Shown: positions 27,493-40,505, numbered from the stretch's first letter. The stretch is 64,000 bases of DNA from Bradyrhizobium mercantei (GCF_001982635.1 NZ_MKFI01000003.1:372001-436000), one strand, 5' to 3'. The notes: generated by a model from the sequence alone, not told the origin. Numbers and translations: made by a program.

Positions 27493-27516
27493 CCGGTTTA
27501 TTTTAACCGGTTGGGT
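27493..27516 (-). promoter_or_regulatory. Candidate LacI-type operator upstream of the sugar-binding gene
   Basis: About 20-45 bases upstream of the binding-protein start are a CCGGTT/AACCGG inverted repeat (27493-27510) and, overlapping it, the perfect palindrome AACCGGTT (27505-27512) in an A/T-rich frame. LacI-family regulators of sugar operons often bind palindromes with a central CG. No regulator gene is adjacent, so this is only a candidate. Confidence 0.35.
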
Positions 27517-27635
27517 AAAACACTAGCGCATGCCTGTGACCTGATAAAGATGTCGCATCGACGACTTCTGTAGGGGTTCGCCGCGCGAGCGTGGATCGGT
27601 CCCGGCACATCCATGCGGAAAGTGAATGGATCGGT

Positions 27636-27690
27636 CAGTTCGACTTGATTAGTTCGACTTGGCTAGTTCGACTTGGTCAGTTCGACTTGG
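27636..27690. repeat. Four 14-bp tandem repeats at the 3' end of the AsmA gene
   Basis: The motif 'agttcgactt' recurs exactly every 14 bases at 27637, 27651, 27665 and 27679. The copy at 27679 covers the last codons and stop of the minus-strand AsmA gene (coding ...AKSN-stop). The other three lie just beyond the stop. Confidence 0.9.
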
Positions 27691-29650
27691 CATTCTCGGC
27701 CGACGTCGCCGTGCCGCTGCCGGGCGCGCTCGGCGCAGCATCCGGCGCCGGCTGCTTCGCGGTGCCGCCGGTGAAGCGTTCAATCACCGAACGCACCGCG
27801 TCGCGGGTCTTGCGATCCTTCACCGCATCGAGCAGCGGGGCGGATGCGGGCGAGCGGCGGATCAGGCTTTCCGGATCGGGGAAGATCAGGGGATCGTCCC
27901 ACGGGCCCTGGATCACGAACGGCAGATCGAACCCGTTGCCGCCGGCGGCGGACGAGGTCAGGCTCGCGACGCCCTTGAGATCGTACTCGCGCGACGGCAC
28001 CGAGGCGGTGCCGGTCAGCGTGATCTTCGCCGCGGGGCTCTCGACATGGATGTCGTCCGCGGTCGCGACGCCGTCGGCGAATTTCACCGAGATGCTGAGA
28101 TTGTTGTAGGGCGTCGAGCCGGAGCGGAAATTGCCGCCGCCGGACAGCGGCCGCTTCTCCAGCCGCTTCAACAGCTGCTCGACATTGAAGCCCGCGATCG
28201 CGCCGTCATGCCCGTTCAGCGTGGCGGTGCCGTCGAGCGATGAGGCGAGCCCGAACGGGCTCGAGCCGGAGGCGGTCAGCGAGACGTTGAGGTTGCCGCG
28301 GCCGGACAGCTTGTTGATGCCGAACAATTCGCTGGCGCAGGCCTGCAGATCGACGTCGGTGAACTGGAATTGCGCCCGGACATCGGCGACCGCGTCGGAG
28401 CGCGCGATCGCGAACGAACCCTTGGCGATCCCGCCATACATCTGCGCCTCGCCGACGCTGAGCGCCAGCGCGCCGCCGCGCAGATTGGCGCCGAACGCAG
28501 TGCGGCCGAGCTTGGAGGGGCCGACCGTCACCTTGGCGGCCGACAGGCGCATGTCGAGATCGGTCGAGGACAGCGAGGACAGGTCGAACAGCTGCCTGTT
28601 CCAATCGCGCTGGCCGCTGGCCAAGAGGCGGAACGTCGAGATGTAGGGCGTGAAATCGAGGTTGCCGGCGGCAAGCGTCGCCTGCAGCGTCTGCCGGCCG
28701 TTATTGGCGTAAGTCATCACGCCCTCGGCGACGTTGCCGTCGAGCTCGACATTGACATTGGTGAACGCGACCGAGCCGCCGACCACATTGGCGCGGGCCT
28801 TCAGCGCGAAGCGGCCGAAGCCGCCACCGCCACCGGGCGGCGCCTGGCCCATCCAGCGCAAGGCGTTGCGCAGCGACGGGCTGTCCATGGTGGCCGTGCC
28901 TTCCATCATCAGGCTGGTGCGGTTGGCAACGGTTCCGTCGAATGCAACCTTCAGCGGCGCGCTGGCGAGCCGGGCCTTGAGGCCGGAGCGGTCGCCGGAC
29001 AGCAGGGCGACGAAATCGCTGGCGCTGATCGAGCCGTCGACGCGCTCGCCGCGCCAGTCGAACTGGCCGGTTGCGGCAAACGACCGCGAGATCGACGGCC
29101 AGGCCAGCGACAAATCGATATCGCCGAGCTTCTCGGCGATGCGGTTGGTGCCGTCCTCGTAGTTCAGCTCGCCGTCCTGGATCCGGATCTCGGAGAACGA
29201 CACCTGATTTTCGGCGCCTGGCGTCATCGCCTTGGCGATGGTCTCGACGAACGGGGTCCAGTTGCTCTCGCCGGCGCCGTCGCGGACCACATGGATATGC
29301 GGGCGGAGCATCATGACGTCGGCAATCTCGAACCGCCGCAGCAACAGCGGCAGCAGGCGCAGATTGGCGGTCAGCACGTCGACCTGCAGGGCCGGGTCGG
29401 TGGTGTCGGCGCCCTTCAGCCCGACATTATGAAAGGAGACATAACTGCCGGGAAAGACCGAAACGTCGATCGGGCCGTTGATGACCAGTTCGAGCCCGGT
29501 TACGGCGCGAATCTGCGCCTCCACCGCGCGCTGCAGCGCGTCCCGGTTGAGGAACCACGACGTTCCGACCAGCCCGACCAGCGCCAGGCCGAAAAGCGCC
29601 GCGATCGGCATCCCCAGGCGCTTAATTCCTTGGGCCATCGTCAATGACAT
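27677..29650 (-). CDS. AsmA-family protein
   Basis: This 657-aa protein has one N-terminal membrane anchor (about residues 10-30, 'MPIAALFGLALVGLVGTSWF'). The rest is a long beta-rich periplasmic part with AsmA-type segments: 'LELVINGPIDVSVFPGSYVS' near residue 47 and the C-terminal AsmA_2-like region 'GFNVEQLLKRLEKRPLSGGG'. AsmA-type proteins are linked to lipid transport and outer-membrane assembly. The start at ATG 29650 gives a normal anchor; an ATG 12 bases further in is an alternative. It is divergent from the CoA-transferase genes. Its last codons are tandemly repeated beyond the stop. Confidence 0.85.
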   Translation of the reverse strand: MSLTMAQGIKRLGMPIAALFGLALVGLVGTSWFLNRDALQRAVEAQIRAVTGLELVINGPIDVSVFPGSYVSFHNVGLKGADTTDPALQVDVLTANLRLLPLLLRRFEIADVMMLRPHIHVVRDGAGESNWTPFVETIAKAMTPGAENQVSFSEIRIQDGELNYEDGTNRIAEKLGDIDLSLAWPSISRSFAATGQFDWRGERVDGSISASDFVALLSGDRSGLKARLASAPLKVAFDGTVANRTSLMMEGTATMDSPSLRNALRWMGQAPPGGGGGFGRFALKARANVVGGSVAFTNVNVELDGNVAEGVMTYANNGRQTLQATLAAGNLDFTPYISTFRLLASGQRDWNRQLFDLSSLSSTDLDMRLSAAKVTVGPSKLGRTAFGANLRGGALALSVGEAQMYGGIAKGSFAIARSDAVADVRAQFQFTDVDLQACASELFGINKLSGRGNLNVSLTASGSSPFGLASSLDGTATLNGHDGAIAGFNVEQLLKRLEKRPLSGGGNFRSGSTPYNNLSISVKFADGVATADDIHVESPAAKITLTGTASVPSREYDLKGVASLTSSAAGGNGFDLPFVIQGPWDDPLIFPDPESLIRRSPASAPLLDAVKDRKTRDAVRSVIERFTGGTAKQPAPDAAPSAPGSGTATSAENAKSN

Positions 29651-29883
29651 ATCCGGGTCGGGTTGAGTTTTGTCGGGTCGTCGTCGAACACAGCGGGCGC
29701 TCGCCGGAGGGCCCCTGCCAACCCACGCAACTTGAAGGGTTTTCTTGACGCTTTCAAGGCCATGTTGATGTCGCAGGGTGTCGCCCGTCGCCGCACGGGG
29801 CCGTGATTGACGCATTGCGAAGATTTCGCCTAATAATCCGCATTGTCACAGCCGTTCCGCGCCCTCCATCAGGTATTCGCTGC

Positions 29884-30591
29884 ATGAACAAAGTTTATCC
29901 CGACGCCAAATCGGCACTCGATGGTCTCCTCAAGGACGGCATCATGATCATGTCGGGGGGCTTCGGCCTCTGCGGCATCGCCGAGACCCTGTCGGACGCG
30001 ATCCGCGATTCCGGCGTCAAGGGGCTGACGGTCGTCTCCAACAATGCCGGTGTCGACGGCATCGGCCTGAGCCGGCTCTTGGAGACCCGCCAGATCAAGA
30101 AGATGATCTCGTCCTATGTCGGCGAGAACAAGCTGTTCGCCCAGCAATATCTCGCCGGCGAGCTCGAGCTCGAGTTCAACCCGCAGGGCACGCTCGCCGA
30201 GCGCATCCGCGCCGGCGGCGCCGGCATCCCGGCCTTCTACACGAAAACGGGCGTCGGCACGCTGATTGCCGAAGGCAAGGAAGTGAAGGAATTCGACGGC
30301 GAGAAGTACATCATGGAACGCGGCCTGTTCGCCGACGTCGCCATCGTCCATGCCTGGAAGGGCGACACCGCCGGCAACCTGGTCTACCGCAAGACCGCGC
30401 GCAACTTTAACCCGATGATGGCCACCGCCGCGAAGGTCACCGTCGCCGAGGTCGAGCATCTGGTGCCGGCCGGCGAGATCGACCCGGACCACATCCACAC
30501 CCCCGGCATCTTCGTCAAGCGCATCATCGAGGTCGGCACGGCCAAGAAGCGGATCGAGTTCCGCAACACCCGTCCGCGGCCCGCAGCCTAA
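29884..30591 (+). CDS. scoA: 3-oxoacid CoA-transferase subunit A
   Basis: Subunit A of succinyl-CoA:3-ketoacid CoA-transferase, which activates acetoacetate with CoA from succinyl-CoA. This 235-aa protein shows 'MSGGFGLCGIAETLSDAI' (glycine-rich CoA-binding motif), 'VVSNNAGVDGIGLSRLL' and 'AGGAGIPAFYTKTGVGT'. The start at ATG 29884 gives the family's 'MNKVYPDAKSALDG'. Subunit B follows after 24 bases. In PHB-making bacteria the enzyme links stored polymer breakdown to central metabolism, which fits the phasins in this window. It could also act on 3-oxoadipate, but the long A subunit fits SCOT better. Confidence 0.92.
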   Translation: MNKVYPDAKSALDGLLKDGIMIMSGGFGLCGIAETLSDAIRDSGVKGLTVVSNNAGVDGIGLSRLLETRQIKKMISSYVGENKLFAQQYLAGELELEFNPQGTLAERIRAGGAGIPAFYTKTGVGTLIAEGKEVKEFDGEKYIMERGLFADVAIVHAWKGDTAGNLVYRKTARNFNPMMATAAKVTVAEVEHLVPAGEIDPDHIHTPGIFVKRIIEVGTAKKRIEFRNTRPRPAA

Positions 30592-30615
30592 ATCAAACCT
30601 TTTCAGGAGAGCCTC

Positions 30616-31266
30616 ATGGCCTGGACCCGTGAACAGATGGCCGCCCGCGCCGCCAAGGAATTGCGCGACGGCTATTACGTCAATCTCGGCATCGGCATTC
30701 CGACGCTGGTCTCGAACTACATTCCCGACGGCATCGACGTCAGCTTGCAGAGCGAGAACGGCATGCTCGGCATGGGCCCGTTCCCCTATGAGGACGAGGT
30801 CGACGCCGACCTGATCAACGCCGGCAAGCAGACGGTGAGCGAGCTGCCCTCGACCAGCTATTTCTCCTCGGCCGATTCCTTCGGCATGGTGCGCGGCGGC
30901 CATATCGATCTGTCGATCCTCGGCGCCATGCAGGTGGCGCAGAACGGCGACCTCGCCAACTGGATGATCCCCGGCAAGATGGTGAAGGGCATGGGCGGCG
31001 CAATGGACCTCGTCGCCGGCGTCAAGCGCGTCGTCGTGGTGATGGAGCATTCCGCCAAGGACGGCGCCAAGCTGCTCAAGCAGTGCAATCTGCCGCTGAC
31101 CGGCGAGCGCGTGGTCGACATGGTCGTGACTGACCTCGCTGTCTTCACCATCGACAAGCACGGCAAGGACGGCATGGCCCTGATCGAGCTCGCCGACGGT
31201 GTCACACTCGACGAGGTCAAGGCCAAGACCGAGGCGGAATTCCGCGTCGCGCTGAAGAACACCTGA
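30616..31266 (+). CDS. scoB: 3-oxoacid CoA-transferase subunit B
   Basis: This 216-aa partner of the preceding gene carries the catalytic glutamate motif '[10 protein letters not shown]' (Glu about residue 51). It also has the family segments '[15 protein letters not shown]', '[14 protein letters not shown]' and '[18 protein letters not shown]'. AGGAGAG precedes the ATG. Together A and B make the two-chain form of the enzyme. Its stop is one base from the start of the acetyltransferase gene. Confidence 0.94.
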   Translation: MAWTREQMAARAAKELRDGYYVNLGIGIPTLVSNYIPDGIDVSLQSENGMLGMGPFPYEDEVDADLINAGKQTVSELPSTSYFSSADSFGMVRGGHIDLSILGAMQVAQNGDLANWMIPGKMVKGMGGAMDLVAGVKRVVVVMEHSAKDGAKLLKQCNLPLTGERVVDMVVTDLAVFTIDKHGKDGMALIELADGVTLDEVKAKTEAEFRVALKNT

Positions 31267-31267
31267 G

Positions 31268-31912
31268 ATGACCGGCGCGGGACGATCCTCGATCCGTCCC
31301 GCACGATCCGACGACGCTCCCTTCATCGCGCGCGTCGTCCTGGCCGCGCAGCGCGGCCCGCTGCCGCGCGGCTGGTTCGACATCGCGCTCGACCGGCCGG
31401 AGGCGGAGTGCCTGGCGTTCATGACGCGGCTCGCCGTGGCACGGGTGCGGTCATGGTACCACGTCGCGCATTTCCTGGTCGCCGAAGTCGATGGCGTGCC
31501 GGCGGCGGCGCTGTGCGCGATGCCTGCGTCCGGAACGGTCGTCGCGGCACGCGCGGCGATCGAGGAGGTCGCCTCCGAGACCGGCATGGATGCCGATGCC
31601 ATCATCGCGCGCGGCGCCTATGCCCGTAACTGCTGGGTGCAGGGCGGCGAAGGCGACTGGCTGATCGAGCATGTCGCCAGGCAAGCCTCGCATCGCGGCG
31701 GTGGACTGGTGCAGGACTTGATCCGCCGCGCACTCGCCGACGGCAAGGCGGCAGGCTACGCGCGGGCGTCGATCTCGTTCCTGATCGGCAACGACGCGGC
31801 CGAACACTGCTACACCAGGGCCGGCTTCGCCTTCGCCGAAGAGAAACGCGACGCCGCCTTCGAGGCGATGACCGGCGCGCCGGGCTTTCGCAGATTTGCG
31901 CGCGGGATTTGA
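31268..31912 (+). CDS. GNAT-family N-acetyltransferase
   Basis: This 214-aa protein starts one base after the scoB stop (TGA-G-ATG), so it is probably in the same transcript. It has the GNAT layout: 'IRPARSDDAPFIARVVLAAQ' at the N-terminus and a C-terminal core with 'RGGGLVQDLIRRALADGKAAG' (acetyl-CoA loop) then 'ISFLIGNDAAEHCYTRAGFAF'. The substrate is unknown. A role in acyl or amine detoxification beside the CoA-transferase is only a guess. Confidence 0.82.
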   Translation: MTGAGRSSIRPARSDDAPFIARVVLAAQRGPLPRGWFDIALDRPEAECLAFMTRLAVARVRSWYHVAHFLVAEVDGVPAAALCAMPASGTVVAARAAIEEVASETGMDADAIIARGAYARNCWVQGGEGDWLIEHVARQASHRGGGLVQDLIRRALADGKAAGYARASISFLIGNDAAEHCYTRAGFAFAEEKRDAAFEAMTGAPGFRRFARGI

Positions 31913-32304
31913 GGGCTGGAGCGCGGCCACATACACCGTTGTCGTCCCTGCGAAAGCAGGGACCCATACTCCGCGGCGGATGCGGTGAACGGAACTCATC
32001 GTTCCAGCATCGCTCAATATGACCATTGGTGGTTATGGGTCCCTGCTCCCGTGCGCAATTGCGCACTAGGCAGGGACGACACCGAGTATGTTGCGGCTTG
32101 CAGGCCACAATGCACGGCAGCGTGCAAAGCCGTGTCATGTGACGGCGCTCACGTCTGCGGTCACGGTCGACCTCGCAAAGCAATCTAATTGTCATCCGCG
32201 TGTCGCGTCAGTCCAAACGCTTGTCGTGATAGTCCAAGTGTCAGGACGACGGCTGTCGTAGTCGTCTTTGCCCTCCGATTGTCTCCATCATCGAGGACTG
32301 ATCC
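31913..32304. repeat. Intergenic gap with paired-hairpin repeat, family C
   Basis: This 392-base gap holds no gene. A family C unit lies at 31941-32080, with 'gtcgtccctgcgaaagcaggg' at the left and 'cctgctcccgtgcgcaattgcgcactaggcaggg' at the right end. After it come about 220 bases before the GTG of the vWA gene, which should hold its promoter; no clear box was found. Confidence 0.8.
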
Positions 32305-34011
32305 GTGATTAAGGTTTTTCGCCGCTCGTTCGTTGCCGGCCTGCTGTCGCTTGGCCTGGCGTTGCTGTCACCTCACGGCGCGCAAGCGCAGGCGCAAGGG
32401 ACCAATGCGGGGACCGACACCATCCTGGTGCTCGATGCTTCCGGCTCGATGTGGGGCCTGGTCGATGGGCAGAGCAAGATCTCCGCTGCACGGCAGGCGG
32501 TCGATGCCATCCTGTCGAAATGGAATCCCGCCGATCGTCTCGGCGTGATGGTCTACGGCCATCGCTCGAAGGGTGACTGCAAGGACATCGAGCTCATGGT
32601 GCCGGTCAGCAAGTTCGATCCGGCGAGGATCAAGGCCGCGGTCGACGGCATCAATCCGAAGGGCAAGACGCCGATCTCGGATTCGTTGCGCGCGGCTGCC
32701 GAGGCGCTGCACTCCACCGAGAACAAGGCGAATGTGATCCTGGTCTCCGACGGCATCGAGACCTGCGCGCCGGATCCGTGCGCGGCCGCGGCCGAGCTGA
32801 AGAAGGCCGGCATCGGCTTCACCGCCCACGTGATCGGCCTCGACGTCGCCGATCCCGCGGCGAAGAGCCAGCTGCAATGCATCGCGCGCGCGACCGGCGG
32901 GGTCTATCTCGATGCCGGCAATGCCGCGAGCCTGACCGGCGCGCTGACCAAGGCGGTGGCGGCGACGCAAGGCACCAAGGTCGTAAGCGAGGCGCCGCAG
33001 AAGCCGGTCGCCGATCCCTATCTCGGCAAGAACATCCGCGGCGTGGCGCGGCTTGCCGAAGGGCTCGATCCGATCAGCGATGAGGACGTCAACTGGGGCG
33101 TCTACAAGCGCGCCGGCGACGAGAAGGGCGAGCATGTCAACACCTTCTACGGCGCGCCGTTCGCCGACAACATCGCGCCCGGCGATTACATCGTGGAGGT
33201 GAGCTACCGCCAGCTCAAGCGCGAGTTTCCGCTCAAGGTCGAGAAGGGCAAGCCGGCCGCGCTCGATGTCATCCTCGACGCCGGCTACGTCACCAGCGAA
33301 GGCGCGGTGGCCGGCGGTGCCGGCAAGGTCGACGACGTGGTGTGGCAGGTCTCCGACAAGGGCGGAAAGCTGATCGCGCAGGAATACGACGCGGTGCCGC
33401 GCTTCGTGCTCGGCGCGGGCAATTATACGCTGACCCTGACCAAGGGACAGTCGAAGACCAGCAAGCCGTTCTCGGTCGCCGCCGGCGACTCGAGCAATGT
33501 CCAGCTCACGATCGACGTCGGCAAGCTGATCGTGACCTCGACCTATGCCGAGGGCGGCCCCAAGGTCGAGAAAGACCTGGTGGTCGCGATCCATCAGCCG
33601 GCCAAGGCCGATGGTGACGAGGGCGAGAAGGTTGCGCAGGATTACGAGGCCGAGTCGAAGTTCGATCTGCCGAGCGGCAGCTACGACGTGAAGGTCGCGA
33701 TCGGCGAGGCCAGGGGCACGGCGCGCGCGGAGGTGAAATCCGGTGCGCCGACCCGGATCAACGTCAACCTGAACGCCGGCGTGGTCGGGATCAAGGCCGA
33801 CGGTGCCCAGGAGATCGACATCCTGGGCGCCGAGCGCGACATCAATGACGAGCGCAAGCGCGTCTCGGTGACGTATGATGCAGCCGTCAACGTCGCGCTC
33901 AGCGCCGGCGACTATGTCGCGGTCGCCATCTATGCCGACGGCCAGAAAGCCGAGAAGCCGTTCTCGATCGCCGCCGGCAAGCGCGAGAGGCTGGAGATCA
34001 AGCAGCCGTAA
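32305..34011 (+). CDS. Secreted von Willebrand factor A (vWA) domain protein
   Basis: This 568-aa protein has a signal peptide (about residues 1-30, ending 'PHGAQAQA'). The following vWA domain has an intact metal-ion site: 'DASGSM' (residues 44-49), the Thr in 'GKTPISDSL' and the Asp in 'LVSDGIETC'. From about residue 240 there are several repeated beta-sandwich-like segments such as 'PFADNIAPGDYIVEVSYRQL' and 'AGDYVAVAIYADGQKAEKPF'. It is predicted to be periplasmic or secreted. The vWA domain usually binds protein ligands through Mg2+. The start is GTG 32305. Function unknown. Confidence 0.82.
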   Translation: MIKVFRRSFVAGLLSLGLALLSPHGAQAQAQGTNAGTDTILVLDASGSMWGLVDGQSKISAARQAVDAILSKWNPADRLGVMVYGHRSKGDCKDIELMVPVSKFDPARIKAAVDGINPKGKTPISDSLRAAAEALHSTENKANVILVSDGIETCAPDPCAAAAELKKAGIGFTAHVIGLDVADPAAKSQLQCIARATGGVYLDAGNAASLTGALTKAVAATQGTKVVSEAPQKPVADPYLGKNIRGVARLAEGLDPISDEDVNWGVYKRAGDEKGEHVNTFYGAPFADNIAPGDYIVEVSYRQLKREFPLKVEKGKPAALDVILDAGYVTSEGAVAGGAGKVDDVVWQVSDKGGKLIAQEYDAVPRFVLGAGNYTLTLTKGQSKTSKPFSVAAGDSSNVQLTIDVGKLIVTSTYAEGGPKVEKDLVVAIHQPAKADGDEGEKVAQDYEAESKFDLPSGSYDVKVAIGEARGTARAEVKSGAPTRINVNLNAGVVGIKADGAQEIDILGAERDINDERKRVSVTYDAAVNVALSAGDYVAVAIYADGQKAEKPFSIAAGKRERLEIKQP

Positions 34012-34890
34012 GGCGTGGCGGCTTGTGACTCTGGCTCGTACGTGAGGTGAGCACTCTCTCAGGCTCCCTCCCCCCTTGCGGGGGAGGGTGAGGAGAGGGG
34101 TAAGCCCCGGACGCGATGATCGAGCGAGCTTCGCTCTCGCAATCTCGGTCGCGCTGCGTTGAAGCATGCTGAATGGAGAGGCCGTGCCGTGTGGTACCCC
34201 TCTCCCTAACCCTCCCCCGCAAGGGGGGAGGGAACCCGTCCGCTGGTGCGTCCCTCACAAGGAAATCGACGAACGAGATTCATCGGCACGCGCGCTACGA
34301 CTTCACGCACGATGCGGACCCTCAACTGTGGTGAATCATGACGTGAGGCGAGCACGCTTCTAGGCTCCCTCTCCCCTTGCGGGATAGGGTGGGGAGAGGG
34401 GGGGCCCCGGGAGAGATCTGCGATGAAGGCTCGTTGGCGCAATCTCGGCCGCGTGATGTTGGTAGATGAGTTGGAGAGCGCGCGCCGTGTGGCACCCCTC
34501 TCCCTAACCCTCCCCCGCAAGGGGGGAGGGAACCCGTCCGCTGGTGCGTCCCTCACAAGGAAATCGACGAACGAGATTCATCGGCGCGCGCTACGACTTC
34601 ACGCATGATGCGGACCCTCAACTGTGGTGAATCATGACGTGAGGCGAGCACGCTTCTAGGCTCCCTCTCCCCTTGCGGGAGAGGGTGGGGAGAGGGGGGC
34701 CCCGGGAGAGATCTGCGATGAAGGCTCGTTCGCGCAATCTCGGCCGCGTGATGTTGGTAGATGAGTTGGAGAGCGCGCCGTGTGGCACCCCTCTCCCCAA
34801 CCCTCCCCCGCAAGGGGGGAGGGAGCCCTGCCGCCGATGCGTCCCAGACGCGGAAGCGAGGAAGCCGTTGAATCGCGCGCGCCCTGCCGA
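34012..34890. repeat. 879-base gap with tandem 298-bp repeat units
   Basis: No gene is supported here. The stretch from 34062 to 34829 alternates 'ggctccctc.cccttgcggg.gagggt' and 'acccctctccc.aaccctcccccgcaaggggggaggga' hairpins. A whole 298-bp unit is repeated head to tail: 'tccctcacaaggaaatcgacg' begins at 34251 and again at 34549, and the surrounding sequence matches over the full length with a few changes. A third partial copy ends near 34829. Six hairpin-forming segments result. Confidence 0.88.
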
Positions 34891-38964
<4,074 letters not shown>

Positions 38965-39297
38965 CACGCAAGATTTGACCGCATAGGTTTGGCTTTCCTT
39001 CCTCGCTTTGCCGATGGCCGGCAGCCGCAGGACGACAGCCTTAACAGAAGGTTAGTATCGCAACTGGGGGGCGGCAGGTCCATGTCCGCGGCGAGCGTGC
39101 CCCCGCCAAAGGCGGGATAACGTTAACTTGGCTGAACGATCCACAGGCGATTGGCGTTGTCGGGCAGAGGCTGCTGCGCGCGTGTCGCGGAACCAGGGCG
39201 GCACCGCGTCACACCTGCGATTGCAGTGCCACGCTATATCCTGCCGCGAGCCCGCAAGGCCAGCGGCGGGCCGATCACCAAGCGAGGGAGAACGACC
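38965..39297. other. Divergent promoter region between kinase and phasin 1
   Basis: This 333-base region has no gene. It should hold the promoters of the kinase (minus) and the phasin (plus). At 39215-39226 is CTGC-GATT-GCAG, an inverted repeat matching the reported CTGC-N4-GCAG site of the PHB regulator PhaR. GGGAG lies 9-13 bases before the phasin ATG. Confidence 0.5.
39215..39226 (+). promoter_or_regulatory. Candidate PhaR operator (CTGC-N4-GCAG)
   Basis: A perfect inverted repeat CTGC-GATT-GCAG is centred about 78 bases upstream of the phasin ATG at 39298. PhaR, the alphaproteobacterial repressor of phasin and PHB genes, is reported to bind this pattern. A 12-base match can arise by chance, so support is moderate to low. 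Confidence 0.4.
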
Positions 39298-39696
39298 ATG
39301 AGTGACAACGGGCGTGACCATTTCGAGATCCCCAAATTCGAGATTCCCAAGGACATGCGGTCGATGGCGGAGGCGAGCTTCGACCAGGCGCGCAAGGCTT
39401 TCGAGCAGTTCGTGACCAACGCGCGGGACACCGCCGGCAAGATCGAGGAGCGCAATGCCACGATGCGCGCCGGCGCCAAGGACCTCTCCGCCAAGGCATT
39501 GTCGTATGCGGAGAAGAACGTGCAGTCGTCGCTGGACTATGCCCAGTCGCTGCTCAAGGCCAAGGACCTCACCGAGGTGATGCGGCTGCACAGCGAATAT
39601 GTGCAGGGCCAGATGCGCTCGCTCGCCGAGCAGGCCAGCGAAATGGGGCAGGCCGTCAGCCGCGCCGCCATGGATGCGGTCAAGCCCAAGAACTGA
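39298..39696 (+). CDS. Phasin family protein (1)
   Basis: This 132-aa, almost entirely helical protein is of the phasin_2 type. It begins 'HFEIPKFEIPKDMRSMAEASFDQARKAF' and continues with 'ALSYAEKNVQSSLDYAQSLLKAKDLTEVMRLHSEY', the core phasin segment. Phasins coat polyhydroxybutyrate granules and affect their number and size. ATG 39298 was chosen for the GGGAGAACGACC leader and because the family starts there. A second phasin lies 315 bases downstream. Confidence 0.9.
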   Translation: MSDNGRDHFEIPKFEIPKDMRSMAEASFDQARKAFEQFVTNARDTAGKIEERNATMRAGAKDLSAKALSYAEKNVQSSLDYAQSLLKAKDLTEVMRLHSEYVQGQMRSLAEQASEMGQAVSRAAMDAVKPKN

Positions 39697-40010
39697 GAAA
39701 GAATTGAGAAAGAACTGAGAAGAACTGACGGGGCAGGCTGATCCAGGCTGAATTTGGGCTGGTTTTGGCAAGGTCCACCCATCGTCGGGCGCGGTAACCC
39801 CATATTCCGCCACATAAAAAATGTGGCGTCGCACGCGATCTTACGTTGCGTTGCACAAAATTGACATGATATGGGTGTTTATTAGGCGCGCCCGACGATG
39901 GGCACTCCCGTGAATCAAGGCAGCGTGATCCATTTCAGCGCTCCGGGCCTGATGGCTCCGGGACGTCCGCAATGGTCACATCTACTCACCCGTTGCGAAG
40001 GATTACACGT
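39697..40010. other. Gap between the phasin genes
   Basis: This 314-base gap contains no gene. It has short direct repeats 'agaa(a)gaa(t/c)tgag' just after the first stop, and a perfect 8-bp inverted repeat with an A5 loop at 39808-39828 (CGCCACAT/ATGTGGCG). There is a TTGACA hexamer at 39861 and a TGC-rich stretch 'ttgcgttgcac' at 39845-39856. The last two could belong to the promoter of the second phasin; no good -10 box sits at the right distance. Confidence 0.5.
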
Positions 40011-40448
40011 ATGACCAACCCGTCCGATCCGTTTTCCGCCTCGATCATCCCGTTCGAGGTCCCCGAGCAGATGCGTGCGTTCGCTGAAAAGGGCGTGCTG
40101 CAGGCCCGCGACAGCTACGCCAAGTTCAAGGACGCCGCCGAGACCCACAACTCGACGGTCGAGGCCGTGTTCACCTCGATGAACAAGGGCGCCACCGCGT
40201 ACTCGGCCAAGCTGATCGAGTTCTTCAAGGCCAACACCACCTCGTCGCTCGACTTCGCCCAGGAGCTGTTCAGCGTGAAGTCGCCGACCGAAGCGGTCGA
40301 GCTGTGGACCTCGCACGCCCGCAAGCAGTTCGAGACCTACACCGCGCAGGCCAAGGAACTGGCCGAGCTCGGCCAGAAGGTCGCCAGCGAGACCGCCGAG
40401 CCGATCAAGGCCAGCGCCTCGAAGTTCTATCAGCAGCCGGCCGCCTGA
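40011..40448 (+). CDS. Phasin family protein (2)
   Basis: This 145-aa helical phasin shows the family pattern: 'FEVPEQMRAFAEKGVLQARDSYAKF', then 'YSAKLIEFFKANTTSSLDFAQELFSVKSPTEAVELWTSHARKQFE'. AAGGA lies 8 bases before ATG 40011. It is distinct from its neighbour (less than half the residues match by eye), so the pair is an old duplication. It ends shortly before a strong hairpin terminator. A short region between the stop and the terminator holds nothing else. Confidence 0.93.
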   Translation: MTNPSDPFSASIIPFEVPEQMRAFAEKGVLQARDSYAKFKDAAETHNSTVEAVFTSMNKGATAYSAKLIEFFKANTTSSLDFAQELFSVKSPTEAVELWTSHARKQFETYTAQAKELAELGQKVASETAEPIKASASKFYQQPAA

Positions 40449-40472
40449 TCTTTGGCCCGTTGAGAGACCAGC

Positions 40473-40505
40473 GAAAGGCCCGGGCCGCAGCGGTCCGGGC
40501 CTTTC
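40473..40505 (+). terminator. Intrinsic terminator after phasin 2
   Basis: The arms GAAAGGCCCGG and CCGGGCCTTTC pair perfectly over 11 bp around an 11-base centre that can itself fold (GCCGCAGCGGT). The right arm ends in TTTC. It lies 25 bases after the phasin stop. Confidence 0.8.

Noticed and set aside
29869..31605. 578-aa minus-strand ORF opposite the CoA-transferase genes
   Set aside because: Antisense shadow; scoA and scoB are unambiguous.
32368..34167. 599-aa minus-strand ORF opposite the vWA gene
   Set aside because: Asp/His/Arg-rich antisense translation with no motif; the vWA gene has a signal peptide and metal site.
34012..34890. CRISPR array
   Set aside because: The repeated units are about 298 bp with internal hairpins, not short repeats with unique spacers.
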